Shown here one piece after another: positions 47,219-56,705 of a stretch of DNA of 64,000 nt. Origin of the DNA: Oscillospiraceae bacterium (GTDB lineage Bacteria; Bacillota; Clostridia; Oscillospirales; CAG-272); NCBI GenBank assembly GCA_015064295.1, contig SVSM01000003.1:1-64000 (forward strand), written 5' to 3'. Numbering within the stretch: the first letter of the stretch is position 1; every line of letters starts with the position of its first letter. The notes below the pieces were generated by a model, which made no database searches, had not been told where the DNA came from, and worked only from the letters and a program-made list of their open reading frames with translations. A program made the translations under genes and the position numbers.

Positions 47219-47509
47219 ATGAAGATGATCGCCCCCTCTGTGGATGAACTGACCCACCAGAATCAATACAACCGTTATACCCTGGTCATTGCCGTGGCCA
47301 AGTGCGCCAGAATGGTGACCGACGAGTACGTCAGCCAGCGTGAGACGGCAGAACGGATGCTGGCCAACAAGGAGACCGACAAGAGTCTGGCTGCTCTGAT
47401 CAAGAAGGACTTCCGCGACGAAAAGGCCGTCCGGATCGGTATCAACCGTCTGCACAGCGGTGAGTACCGCATTGACGATAACTCCATCGATACCACCATC
47501 AGTTATTGA
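47219..47509 (+). CDS. rpoZ: DNA-directed RNA polymerase subunit omega
   Basis: MIAPSVDELTHQNQYNRYTLVIAVAKCARMVTDEYV; gmk-rpoZ-priA context. Confidence 0.88.
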   Translation: MKMIAPSVDELTHQNQYNRYTLVIAVAKCARMVTDEYVSQRETAERMLANKETDKSLAALIKKDFRDEKAVRIGINRLHSGEYRIDDNSIDTTISY

Positions 47510-47522
47510 CGGGAGAAGGACA

Positions 47523-49985
47523 ATGGAAGCTTCGGTAGCGCGGGTCTATCTGCTTGACGCACCGTACCACATTGACAAACTGTACGATTATTATATCCCC
47601 GAGGAGCTGAGAGGCACCTTGACCGTCGGCGGCTTCGCCGCGGTGCCTTTCGGCGGGGGGAATCGCAAGCAGCTCGCTCTCGTTGGCGGGCTTGCTTCTG
47701 CTTCTGAGTATACGGCTCTCAAGCCGATCTTGGCTCCCGCCTGCGGCAGCTTGACGCTGAGCGAGGAGATGATTGGGCTTTGTCTGTATATGAAGGAGCA
47801 TTTTTTGTGCACCGTGGGAGCCGCCGTCAAGGCCATCCTGCCTGCGGCGGCGCTGACCAAGGTCAAGGACTGCTATACGGTAAAAGAGGAGGTTTCGGAT
47901 TTTTCCTCTCTCTCCCCTAAGCAGGAGGCCCTTTGCCGTTATATCCGGGCAAAGGGCAGGGTACAGGAGGCGGCCGCCGTCAAGGAGTACGGCCCCTCGG
48001 TCACCGCCATGCTGGCCAAGCTGACGGCCATGGGGATCCTGAACCGGGAGGCGGAATTTGCCGAAAGCCGCTCGGTGGTGGTCGAAACGGCCTACCTGAG
48101 CAAGGAATACGAGGAGATGGAGCCCGAGGCCTTACTCAAAACCGTGCGGGGAGACAAGCAGAAGGCTGCTCTCCGCGCGCTGGCGCTTTGCGGTTCTCTG
48201 TCTCTTAACGAGCTGCGAGACCGGTACGACGTGGAGCGTCCCATCGTCAAATCTCTTGTCAGCAAGGGCCTGGTGACGATGGAGAGCGAGGACGTTTTCC
48301 GCGATCCCTACAAGGGACGTCACCTTCCTGCCGATTCGGAGCTGATCCTTTCGGAGGAGCAGGAGGCGGCAAGAAGGACGCTGTCAGATCTTGCCGACAG
48401 CGGCGAGCCCAAGGCGGCGCTGCTCTACGGTGTGACGGGAAGCGGGAAAACGGGGGTGATCCGCGCCGTCATGGATGACGTGATCGCCAAGGGGCGCTCG
48501 GTGATCCTACTGGTACCTGAAATCGCCTTAACGCCCCAAACCGTTGCTATTTTCCGCGCCCATTACGGCGACCGCACGGCGGTGATCCACTCGGGTCTCT
48601 CACGAGGAGAGCGCTGGGATGCCTGGCGGAAGATCGCAAACGGTGAGGCCGACGTCTGCATCGGTACCCGTTCGGCTATTTTTGCCCCCTTCTCCAACCT
48701 GGGCCTCATCGTCATGGACGAGGAGCAGGAGCATACCTACAAGTCGGATATGGATCCCAAATACCATGCCCGCGATATTGCCCGTTACCGCTGCGCCAAG
48801 CAAAACGCCATGATGCTGTTGGCTTCGGCAACGCCGTCGGTGGAGAGCTTTCACAAGGCGGAGGAAGGGAAGTACACCCTGGTGCGTCTGCCTCACCGCT
48901 ACGGAGGCGCCGTCCTCCCCGATACCGTCATCACCGACCGCCGCCCCGACAGTAAGGCAGGCAATACCTCCCCCATCGGTGCTGAGCTGGCCGCCCGCTT
49001 GCAGGAGACGCTTGACAAAAAGGAGCAGGCCATTCTCTTCATCAATCAGCGGGGCTATCATCGGTTCCTCACCTGTCCCCTCTGCGGTCAGGTGCTGATG
49101 TGTCCCCATTGCAGCGTGTCCTATACCTATCATACCCGTCCGGGAGGAGGCGGCTATCTGTTCTGCCATTACTGCGGAAGCAAGGAGGCCGTCCCCCACA
49201 AGTGTCCCCAGTGCGGAAACGAGACCATGAAGCACGTTGGCTTCGGTACCCAGATGGTGGAGGAGGAGCTGGCAAGACGCTTCCCGACCGCCTGCGTCAT
49301 GCGGATGGACGCCGATACCACATCCACCAAGTTTTCTTACGATAAGCTCCTCGGCAGCTTCCGCGAGGGAGAGGCCGATATTCTCATCGGCACCCAAATG
49401 GTGACCAAGGGCCACGATTTTCCCAACGTTACCCTGGTAGGTGTCATCAACGCCGATTCCTCCCTCTACTTAAGCGATTTTAAGGCCAACGAGCGTACCT
49501 TCGGGCTTCTCACCCAGGTCATCGGCCGCGCGGGGAGAGGGGAGAAGAAGGGCTGTGCTCTGATCCAGACCTACAATCCCGGGCATCCCGTGCTGGCGCT
49601 TTCCTCGGCCCAGGACTACGAGCGGATGTATCGGGAGGAGATTGCCCTCAGGCGGTCTCTCGTTTTCCCGCCCTTCTGCGATATGGTGCTCTTTACCCTG
49701 TCCTCCGAATCGGAGACTGAGCTTGTGGCGGCCGCAAGCGGTTTTGCTGCCCTTTTCCGTCAGCTGAATCAAGACAAGCATCCTACCGTGCAAACGGTGA
49801 TCTTTGGCCCCATGGAGGCCCCCATCTATAAGCTGAACGGCATCTATCGGATGCGGCTGGTCATCAAGTGCCGCTTCAACGCCGCGACACGGAGGCTGAT
49901 CGCCGAGGCCTACGCCGAGATCGGCCGCAAGGTCGGGCGGAAGATCGGCATTTCCGCCGACGTCAATCCCACGAATTTGTCATAA
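47523..49985 (+). CDS. priA: Primosomal protein N' (replication restart helicase PriA)
   Basis: LLYGVTGSGKTGVIRAVM; LIVMDEEQEHTYKSDMDPKYHARD; zinc-binding CPLCGQVLMCPHC. Confidence 0.95.
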   Translation: MEASVARVYLLDAPYHIDKLYDYYIPEELRGTLTVGGFAAVPFGGGNRKQLALVGGLASASEYTALKPILAPACGSLTLSEEMIGLCLYMKEHFLCTVGAAVKAILPAAALTKVKDCYTVKEEVSDFSSLSPKQEALCRYIRAKGRVQEAAAVKEYGPSVTAMLAKLTAMGILNREAEFAESRSVVVETAYLSKEYEEMEPEALLKTVRGDKQKAALRALALCGSLSLNELRDRYDVERPIVKSLVSKGLVTMESEDVFRDPYKGRHLPADSELILSEEQEAARRTLSDLADSGEPKAALLYGVTGSGKTGVIRAVMDDVIAKGRSVILLVPEIALTPQTVAIFRAHYGDRTAVIHSGLSRGERWDAWRKIANGEADVCIGTRSAIFAPFSNLGLIVMDEEQEHTYKSDMDPKYHARDIARYRCAKQNAMMLLASATPSVESFHKAEEGKYTLVRLPHRYGGAVLPDTVITDRRPDSKAGNTSPIGAELAARLQETLDKKEQAILFINQRGYHRFLTCPLCGQVLMCPHCSVSYTYHTRPGGGGYLFCHYCGSKEAVPHKCPQCGNETMKHVGFGTQMVEEELARRFPTACVMRMDADTTSTKFSYDKLLGSFREGEADILIGTQMVTKGHDFPNVTLVGVINADSSLYLSDFKANERTFGLLTQVIGRAGRGEKKGCALIQTYNPGHPVLALSSAQDYERMYREEIALRRSLVFPPFCDMVLFTLSSESETELVAAASGFAALFRQLNQDKHPTVQTVIFGPMEAPIYKLNGIYRMRLVIKCRFNAATRRLIAEAYAEIGRKVGRKIGISADVNPTNLS

Positions 49986-50014
49986 TACGTTCCCAATCTG
50001 GAAAGGATAACAAC

Positions 50015-50488
50015 ATGGCTATCTTAAAGATCATTACCAAGGAGGATCCGATCCTTCGAAAGACCAGCCGTCCCGTGGAGGAGATCACCCCTCGCATCCT
50101 TCGTCTTCTCGACGATATGAGGGATACCCTCCATAAGGCCGAGGGTGCCGGCCTTGCCGCACCGCAGGTGGGGGTTCTCCGCCGCGTAGTGCTGGTGGAG
50201 ACCGAGCCCGGCGAGCTTCTTGAGCTGATCAATCCCGAGATCGTGTCGGTGTCGGAGGAGCGTCAGGAGGATATTGAGGGCTGTCTCTCGGTGCCCGGTG
50301 AATGGGGGATTACCGACCGTCCCATGACGGTGACCGTCCGTGCCCAGGATCGTAACGGCGCTTGGTTTGAGGCCACTGGCAGCGGTCTGAAGGCCCGTTG
50401 CTTCTGCCATGAGCTTGACCACCTGGACGGCGTCCTCTATACCGATAAGGTCATCCGTATGCTGACCGACGAGGATTTTGAGGATTAA
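50015..50488 (+). CDS. def: Peptide deformylase
   Basis: GAGLAAPQVGVLRRVV; EGCLSVPGEWG; CFCHELDHLDGVLY. Confidence 0.95.
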   Translation: MAILKIITKEDPILRKTSRPVEEITPRILRLLDDMRDTLHKAEGAGLAAPQVGVLRRVVLVETEPGELLELINPEIVSVSEERQEDIEGCLSVPGEWGITDRPMTVTVRAQDRNGAWFEATGSGLKARCFCHELDHLDGVLYTDKVIRMLTDEDFED

Positions 50489-50501
50489 ATCGGGGAGAAC
50501 G

Positions 50502-50589
50502 CCAAAGGGCTCTGCCCTTTGAGAACCCGCTTCTTTCTAAGTTAGAAAGAAGCAAAGACCGCTGTTGCGAAAAACGCCGTTTTTCGCGA
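50502..50589 (+). repeat. CPR copy 6
   Basis: aaagggctctgcccttt / gcttctttctaagttagaaagaagc / gcgaaaaacgccgtttttcgc. Confidence 0.8.
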
Positions 50590-50651
50590 TGAATCGATAA
50601 CGAAAGCGGTAATGCGATCGATTGGCGAAGTCGTAAGATTCTTCCCATTTG

Positions 50652-50740
50652 CCCAAAACGGAGTTTTGGGCCGATCAAGGTTTTTGAGGTCAAGGAACTT
50701 TTTTCAAAAAGTTCCTTGCGGGTGCAGGGCAGAGCCCTGC
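50652..50740 (-). repeat. CPR copy 7, inverted relative to copy 6, plus an extra GC module at 50762..50780
   Basis: cccaaaacggagttttggg / gatcaaggtttttgagg / caaggaacttttttcaaaaagttccttg / gcgggtgcagggcagagccctgc. Confidence 0.85.
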
Positions 50741-50834
50741 GCGCCTTCCCGCTTTTTCCGATGCAGGGCAGAGCCCTGCTCACCATCTTATAAAAAGGGG
50801 TTTGGGGAAAACCGGTTTCCCCAAGACATAACCA

Positions 50835-51764
50835 ATGCGTATTCTGTTCATGGGAACACCCGATTTTGCGGTCAGCTCCCTAAAAGCACTGTATGAAAGC
50901 GGTGAGCACCAGATCACCGTCATTACCCAGCCCGACAAGCCGAAGGGCAGGGGCTACACCTTAACGCCTCCCGAGGTCAAGGTCTACGCCGAGAGCGTGG
51001 GCTTATCGGTCTATCAGCCCGCTACCCTGCGGAACGAGGCCTTTGCGGCGCTGCTTCGCGAGCTGGATCCCGAGATGATCGTGGTGGCGGCTTACGGTAA
51101 AATTTTGCCCAAGAACGTATTGGATTATCCGAAATACGGATGCATCAACGTCCACGGCTCCCTTCTCCCCCGGTATCGCGGTGCTGCTCCCATACAGCGG
51201 GCGCTGATCGACGGCGAAACCGAGACCGGCGTGACCATTATGTACATGGCCGAGGGATTGGACACTGGCGATATGCTGTACAAGACGGTAGTGCCCATTA
51301 CCGAGGACGACAACTTTGAGACGCTGTTTGACAAGATGGCGGCGGCAGGCGCCGAGGCACTGTTGCAGGCTATTCCCTCCATTGTGGACGGTACCGTGGT
51401 GCCCGAAAAGCAGGACGACCGACTTTCCACCTACGCTGTCAAGATCGAGAAGGCCGACTGCACGTTGGACTTTTCCCGATCGGCCCGCGAGGTACACAAT
51501 CGCATCCGCGGTCTCTCGCCCTTTCCGCTGTCCGCTACGGTACGGGGCAGCACCGTTCTTAAGCTTGTGCGCTCCCGTCTCAGCGACCGCACGGAAAGCT
51601 CCGAGGCGGGGACGCTGATCGCTGACGGCGGACGGCTTTACGTGGTCTGCGGCGACGGCCGATGCCTTGAGATCCTGGAGCTGCTCCCCGCCGGAAAAAA
51701 GCGGATGAGCGCCGCCGATTATCTCCGCGGTAATCGTCTGAGTGACGGTGAGCGACTGGGATAA
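50835..51764 (+). CDS. fmt: Methionyl-tRNA formyltransferase
   Basis: MRILFMGTPDFAVSSLKAL; NVHGSLLPRYRGAAPIQRALIDGETETGVTIMYM. Confidence 0.96.
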   Translation: MRILFMGTPDFAVSSLKALYESGEHQITVITQPDKPKGRGYTLTPPEVKVYAESVGLSVYQPATLRNEAFAALLRELDPEMIVVAAYGKILPKNVLDYPKYGCINVHGSLLPRYRGAAPIQRALIDGETETGVTIMYMAEGLDTGDMLYKTVVPITEDDNFETLFDKMAAAGAEALLQAIPSIVDGTVVPEKQDDRLSTYAVKIEKADCTLDFSRSAREVHNRIRGLSPFPLSATVRGSTVLKLVRSRLSDRTESSEAGTLIADGGRLYVVCGDGRCLEILELLPAGKKRMSAADYLRGNRLSDGERLG

Positions 51765-51795
51765 CGTTACATTTTCCGAAAGGTAAGGAGTTATC

Positions 51796-52479
51796 ATGTA
51801 TTTCGACTGGACTTATCTGGTGCTGGTGCTTCCCATGCTGATCATCACGATGATCGCCCAGGGAAAGGTCACCTCCACCTACAACAAATACAGTAAGGTC
51901 ATCAGCCGTCGGGGCTGGACCGCTGAGCAGGCCGTCCGTCAGATTTTGGCGGCAAACGGCCTTCACGACGTGACCATCACCCGCGTGGCGGGGAATCTGA
52001 CCGATCACTACGATCCCCGCACCAACAGCATTGCCCTGTCCGATACGGTCTACGGAAGCCGTTCCATCGCGGCCATCGGCGTGGCGGCTCACGAAGCGGG
52101 GCACGCCATCCAGCATGCGGTGGGATATTTCCCCATCAAGGTTCGCACGGCCATCGTGCCCCTTACCCAATTCGGCTCCCGCCTGTCTACCCCTTTGTTG
52201 ATTTTGGGGCTTTTGCTGGGCTTTTATCCCCTGGCCTACTCCGGGATCCTCTTGTTCGGTGTGACGACCGTCTTTCAGCTGGTCACTCTGCCCACCGAGT
52301 ACAACGCCAGCCGTCGAGCTCTTGAGGCCCTTGAGGGCGGCTATCTGGATGAAGACGAGCTGAAGGGAACCAAGAAGGTGCTGTCCGCTGCGGCCTCCAC
52401 CTACCTTGCCGCCCTGTTCGTCTCCCTTGCCTCGCTGCTCCGTCTGATCCTCATCGTGAACGGCAGACGCCGCGACTGA
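51796..52479 (+). CDS. YugP-type zinc membrane metallopeptidase
   Basis: AAIGVAAHEAGHAIQHAVGYFPIKVR; HExxH-like HEAGH. Confidence 0.93.
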   Translation: MYFDWTYLVLVLPMLIITMIAQGKVTSTYNKYSKVISRRGWTAEQAVRQILAANGLHDVTITRVAGNLTDHYDPRTNSIALSDTVYGSRSIAAIGVAAHEAGHAIQHAVGYFPIKVRTAIVPLTQFGSRLSTPLLILGLLLGFYPLAYSGILLFGVTTVFQLVTLPTEYNASRRALEALEGGYLDEDELKGTKKVLSAAASTYLAALFVSLASLLRLILIVNGRRRD

Positions 52480-52502
52480 CCACCAACCGAAAGGAGGCCG
52501 CC

Positions 52503-53807
52503 ATGGACGTAAGAGAAGCGGCTTTTCTCTCCCTGATTCGCTGTGAGAACGGCGGCAAATATTCCAATTTAGAGGTGGACTCCGCCATCAAAAAGCACGG
52601 CTTTACCGGAGCCGACCGGGCCTTCTTCACGGCCTTGGTCTACGGAGTGATCGAAAAACAGATCACCTTAGACTACCTGCTCGGAAGACTTGCCTCAAAG
52701 CCCTGGGAGAAGATCGAGCCCAAGATCCGGACGCTCCTGCGCCTCGGTGCCTACCAGATCCTGTTTCTTGACCGTATCCCCGACAGCGCCGCCTGCAACG
52801 AGAGCGTGGAGCTGGCCAAGCTCCATACCCACAAGGGCACCTCGGGCTTTGTCAACGGTATTTTGCGGAATCTGGCCAGAAGAAAGAACGACCTGCCCTA
52901 TCCCGAGAAGGGAAGCGACGAGTACCGTTCGGTGCGGTACGCCTGCCCTCTGTGGCTCTGTCGCCTTTGGCGGGAGCAATACGGCGAGGAGGTCTGTGAG
53001 GCCTTACTTGACGCCGTCAACCGTAACCCCCGCATTACCCTGCGGGTCAATACCCTGAAAACTACCCGCGAAGAGCTGATGGCGCGTTTACGCGATCTCG
53101 GTATTGCCTGCGAGCCGACGCTCCTCTCCCCTTACGGGATCCTGCTGGACGAATATACCCCCGTCAGCGACATAACTCCTCTTGCCGAAGGGCTTTGCTT
53201 CGTGCAGGACGAGGCCTCCCAGCTCTGCGCCGCAGCCCTCGGCGCCAAGCCCGGCGAGAGGGTACTGGATACCTGCTCCTGCCCCGGCGGCAAGAGCTTT
53301 GGCATCGCCATGGCCATGCAAAACGAAGGCTCCCTGCTCAGCATGGACCTTCACGAGAGCAAGCTTTCCTTGGTGGAAAGCGGCGCTGCCCGCCTTGGCA
53401 TCACCTGTCTTGCTGCGGCGGTACAGAACGGCACCAAGCGTCGGGAGGAGCTTTTGGAATCCGCCGATCGGGTGCTGTGTGACGTTCCCTGCTCGGGGCT
53501 CGGCGTCATCGCCAAAAAGCCGGATCTCCGCCATAAGTCCCCCGAGGATATGGAACGCCTTCCTGCCGTTCAGTACGCCATTCTGGAGAACGGAGCCGCC
53601 TACGTGAAGACCGGCGGGACGCTGCTCTATTCCACCTGCACCTTGAACAAAAAGGAAAACGAGGAGATCGTGGCACGCTTTCTTACCGAGCATCCGGAAT
53701 TTGTGCTCTCCTCCGAGGATATGCCCTTCGGGGAAGCCACGGTGACGTTTTTTCCTCACCTGCAGGGCACCGACGGCTTCTTCTTAGCAAAATTCCGAAA
53801 ATCCTGA
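52503..53807 (+). CDS. rsmB: 16S rRNA (cytosine(967)-C(5))-methyltransferase RsmB
   Basis: N-terminal NusB-like domain; VLDTCSCPGGKSFGIA; DVPCSGLGVIAKKPD; LLYSTCTLNKKENE. Confidence 0.93.
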   Translation: MDVREAAFLSLIRCENGGKYSNLEVDSAIKKHGFTGADRAFFTALVYGVIEKQITLDYLLGRLASKPWEKIEPKIRTLLRLGAYQILFLDRIPDSAACNESVELAKLHTHKGTSGFVNGILRNLARRKNDLPYPEKGSDEYRSVRYACPLWLCRLWREQYGEEVCEALLDAVNRNPRITLRVNTLKTTREELMARLRDLGIACEPTLLSPYGILLDEYTPVSDITPLAEGLCFVQDEASQLCAAALGAKPGERVLDTCSCPGGKSFGIAMAMQNEGSLLSMDLHESKLSLVESGAARLGITCLAAAVQNGTKRREELLESADRVLCDVPCSGLGVIAKKPDLRHKSPEDMERLPAVQYAILENGAAYVKTGGTLLYSTCTLNKKENEEIVARFLTEHPEFVLSSEDMPFGEATVTFFPHLQGTDGFFLAKFRKS

Positions 53808-53811
53808 TTTT

Positions 53812-53852
53812 GAAGGGGGCCTTCGACCGAAAGGCCCCCTTATTTTTTTTTG
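53812..53852 (+). terminator. Terminator after rsmB
   Basis: aagggggccttcgaccgaaaggccccctta followed by T run. Confidence 0.88.
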
Positions 53853-53903
53853 CCAAAATTTTCCGAAAATCCGATAAAATAAAAATAAAAACGTCGGAAT
53901 CCC

Positions 53904-55142
53904 TTGCGAAACGGGAAAAAATATGGTATAATACAAAGGATTACGGGAGAAACCAAACCGATCAATCTAATTATGAGCCGGAAAGGAGAGTCCGCACTCC
54001 CGGCGGACGAGAAATTTCGGATGGAACATACCTACTACGGTCAGCTTTCAGTCATCGGTATGCCGGGCTGTGAGAAATTTGTGGAGGAGGTAGACAGCTA
54101 CCTTCACGAGTGGAGAGGCAGCCGTGCAAGCGAGACCTTTATCGTTACCCCCGATTGCAAGCGCTTCGGAAACGGCGAGGGCAAGGCAGTCCTCCATGAA
54201 TCCCTGCGGGGCCATGACGTATACATCATCGCCGATATGTATAATTACGGGGTCAAGTACAAGATGTACGGTCAGGAATATCCCATGAGCCCCGACAACC
54301 ATTTTGCCGACCTTAAGCGCGTCATCAACGCCATCGCCGGTAAGGCACGTCGCATTACCGTCATCATGCCCATGCTTTACGAAAGCCGTCAGGATAAGCG
54401 CCACGTTCGCGAGTCCCTGGACTGTGCCGTGGCTCTCCAGGAGCTGGAGAACATGGGCGTCACGAATATCGTGACCTTTGACGTGCATAATATCGGTATA
54501 CAGAACGCCGTGCCGCTGATCGGCTTCGATAACGTTCAGTGCGCCTATCAGATGATCAAGGCCCTGATCAATCAGGTCCACGACATTCAGCTGGACAAGG
54601 ATCACGTCATGATGATCTCCCCCGACGAGGGCGGTATGAACCGTTGTATGTACTATTCCTCCCTTCTGTCGCTGGATCTCGGTATGTTCTATAAGCGCCG
54701 TGACTACACGGTAGTGGTCAACGGCAAGAACCCCATCATCGCGCACGAGTACCTCGGCCGCTCGGTCAAGGGCAAGGACGTGATCATCGTGGACGACATC
54801 ATCTCCTCCGGCCAGTCGATCCTTGACGTGGCCTCCAGCCTGAAGGAGAGAGGCGCCAAGCGCATCTTTGCCTTTGCTTCCTTCGGCCTCTTTAACGAGG
54901 GCCTTGAGAATATCGACAAGGCCTACGCTGACGGCGTGATCACCAAGATCTTTACCACCAATCTAATCTACCGCTCGCCTGAGCTTCTGAAGCGGGAGTG
55001 GTACACGGAGGTAGATCTGGGCAAGTACGTGGCGCTTCTCATCGATACGCTGAACCGTGACGAGTCCATCAGCCACCTGCTGAAGCCCGCCGAGCGCATT
55101 AAGGCGCTGCTTGCCAAGGTTCAGGGTACCGACGCAACCTAA
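53904..55142 (+). CDS. prs: Ribose-phosphate pyrophosphokinase family protein (divergent, ~390-412 aa)
   Basis: FGNGEGKAVLHESLRGHDVYIIADMYN; KRRDYTVVVNGKNPI; KDVIIVDDIISSGQSILDVASSLKERGAKRIFAFASFGLF; likely internal start at 53973 (MSRKGESALP). Confidence 0.8.
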   Translation: MRNGKKYGIIQRITGETKPINLIMSRKGESALPADEKFRMEHTYYGQLSVIGMPGCEKFVEEVDSYLHEWRGSRASETFIVTPDCKRFGNGEGKAVLHESLRGHDVYIIADMYNYGVKYKMYGQEYPMSPDNHFADLKRVINAIAGKARRITVIMPMLYESRQDKRHVRESLDCAVALQELENMGVTNIVTFDVHNIGIQNAVPLIGFDNVQCAYQMIKALINQVHDIQLDKDHVMMISPDEGGMNRCMYYSSLLSLDLGMFYKRRDYTVVVNGKNPIIAHEYLGRSVKGKDVIIVDDIISSGQSILDVASSLKERGAKRIFAFASFGLFNEGLENIDKAYADGVITKIFTTNLIYRSPELLKREWYTEVDLGKYVALLIDTLNRDESISHLLKPAERIKALLAKVQGTDAT

Positions 55143-55156
55143 TGAACTACCAAACG

Positions 55157-55193
55157 AGACGGGGCTGCCGCATTTGCGGCAACCCCGTTTGCT
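55157..55193 (+). terminator. Terminator-like hairpin between prs and the zeta-like module
   Basis: acggggctgccgcatttgcggcaaccccgttt. Confidence 0.65.
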
Positions 55194-55208
55194 CAAAAAG
55201 CGAAAGGA

Positions 55209-55397
55209 ATGACGGATATGGAGAATCGAGAATGCTGGCAGGGCTTTTACGCCCTGTTTGAAAAGGCCTCCATTACCGAGCTGGAGGAGATGCTTGCTTT
55301 GGCCGAAAGCCGGGAAGAAAAGATCCTCTGGCGGGCGCTGATCAATCTGAAGCTCCAGCTGAAGCAAGAGGCCATCGTCGGGGAGATCCTGCTATGA
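55209..55397 (+). CDS. Small helical protein, candidate antitoxin
   Basis: MTDMENRECWQGFYALFEKASITELEEMLALAESREEKILWRALINLKLQLKQEAIVGEILL; ATGA overlap with downstream gene. Confidence 0.65.
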   Translation: MTDMENRECWQGFYALFEKASITELEEMLALAESREEKILWRALINLKLQLKQEAIVGEILL

Positions 55398-55975
55398 GTG
55401 AGGCCCCTGTCTTTACCATTATCGCCGGCATTAACGGGGCGGGGAAGACCTCCTTATATCACGTTCTAAAGGATAGCGAGGATCTTGGCGAGCGTATCAA
55501 CATCGACGAGCTGGCCAAGGAGGAGGGCGATTGGCGGGATCCGCGGGCGCAAATTCATGCGGGACGTACCGCTATGGCCATGATTGCCGAATATATTGAG
55601 GCGGGCCGCTCCTTTCATATGGAAACGACCCTGCCGGGAACCGCCATCGTCAAGCAGATCCGTGAGGCCAAGGCCCACGGCTTTTCGGTCTGCCTCTATT
55701 TCGTGGGTGTGGACGACGTGAAGGTGGCCATCGAACGGGTGCATCAGCGCATGGCTCACGGGGGTCACGGCATCGGTGATAAGTTCATTTTGAAGCGCTA
55801 TTACCAGCTCAATAACAATCTGCGGCGGGTGCTGCCCCTCTGCGATGCGGCGATCCTCTTTGACAATACCGTCAGGTTCCGTCAGGTGGCCATTTTGGAG
55901 GACAAGCGGCTGATCGACTGCGACCGCGATCTGCCCTATTGGTTCATCGATCTCATTGACGAGCTTCCCGATTGA
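55394..55975 (+). CDS. Zeta toxin-like P-loop kinase
   Basis: FTIIAGINGAGKTSLYHVL; NIDELAKEEGDWRDPRAQIHAGRTAMAMIAEYIEAGRSFHMETTLPG; RVHQRMAHGGHGI. Confidence 0.85.
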   Translation: MSEAPVFTIIAGINGAGKTSLYHVLKDSEDLGERINIDELAKEEGDWRDPRAQIHAGRTAMAMIAEYIEAGRSFHMETTLPGTAIVKQIREAKAHGFSVCLYFVGVDDVKVAIERVHQRMAHGGHGIGDKFILKRYYQLNNNLRRVLPLCDAAILFDNTVRFRQVAILEDKRLIDCDRDLPYWFIDLIDELPD

Positions 55976-55988
55976 CGAAAGGAATCTT

Positions 55989-56651
55989 ATGTATACGGCA
56001 CATCGACACTTTATTTTTGACCTTGACGGTACCTTGGCCTATACCATCGGGGATCTGCGCTCCGCCATGAACGGGATGCTCCGCCACTTCGGATGGCGGG
56101 AGATCTCCGAGGAGGAGGCACTGCAAAACATCAACTTCGGCGCCCGACAGTTCGTGCGGGGCTGTATGCCGGAGGCGTATCGGGAGGACGAGGGCATGGT
56201 TGACCGTGCCTTTGCCAAATATTCCGAATGCTACGCCAAGGAGTACCTGAAGACCACCTGCCTTTACCCCGGCGTCGGGGAGGGCATCGCTTACTTAAAG
56301 GCGCAGGGGGCACGGATGGCCGTTTTCTCCAACAAGCAGGATGCCCAGACCAAGGCCATTTGCGAGAAGCTCTTTCCTGCCGATACCTTTGCCATCGTGC
56401 TGGGGAACAACGGCGTCTTTCCGCATAAGCCATCCCCCGAAGGGGCGCTGTACGTGGCAGAGGTTCTGGGAGCCTGTCCCGAGGACATTGTTTTCGTGGG
56501 GGATTCCGACGTGGATATGAAGACCGCCGCCAATGCGGGAATGCATCCCGTTGGCGTTTCCTGGGGCTACCGCCCCAAGGAGCTGCTTCTGTCCCTCGGG
56601 GCAGAGACGATCTTGACCTCGCTTGAGGATATCGAGAATCTGATAAAATGA
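55989..56651 (+). CDS. HAD family hydrolase (phosphoglycolate phosphatase-like)
   Basis: FIFDLDGTLAYTIGDL; VFSNKQDAQTK; FVGDSDVDMKTAANAGM. Confidence 0.92.
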   Translation: MYTAHRHFIFDLDGTLAYTIGDLRSAMNGMLRHFGWREISEEEALQNINFGARQFVRGCMPEAYREDEGMVDRAFAKYSECYAKEYLKTTCLYPGVGEGIAYLKAQGARMAVFSNKQDAQTKAICEKLFPADTFAIVLGNNGVFPHKPSPEGALYVAEVLGACPEDIVFVGDSDVDMKTAANAGMHPVGVSWGYRPKELLLSLGAETILTSLEDIENLIK

Positions 56652-56664
56652 ACCGATTACGATA

Positions 56665-56705
56665 AAAGAAAAAACGCATTCATGTGTCATGAATGCGTTT
56701 TTTGT
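56665..56705. terminator. Bidirectional terminator
   Basis: aaaaaacgcattcatgtgtcatgaatgcgtttttt. Confidence 0.88.
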
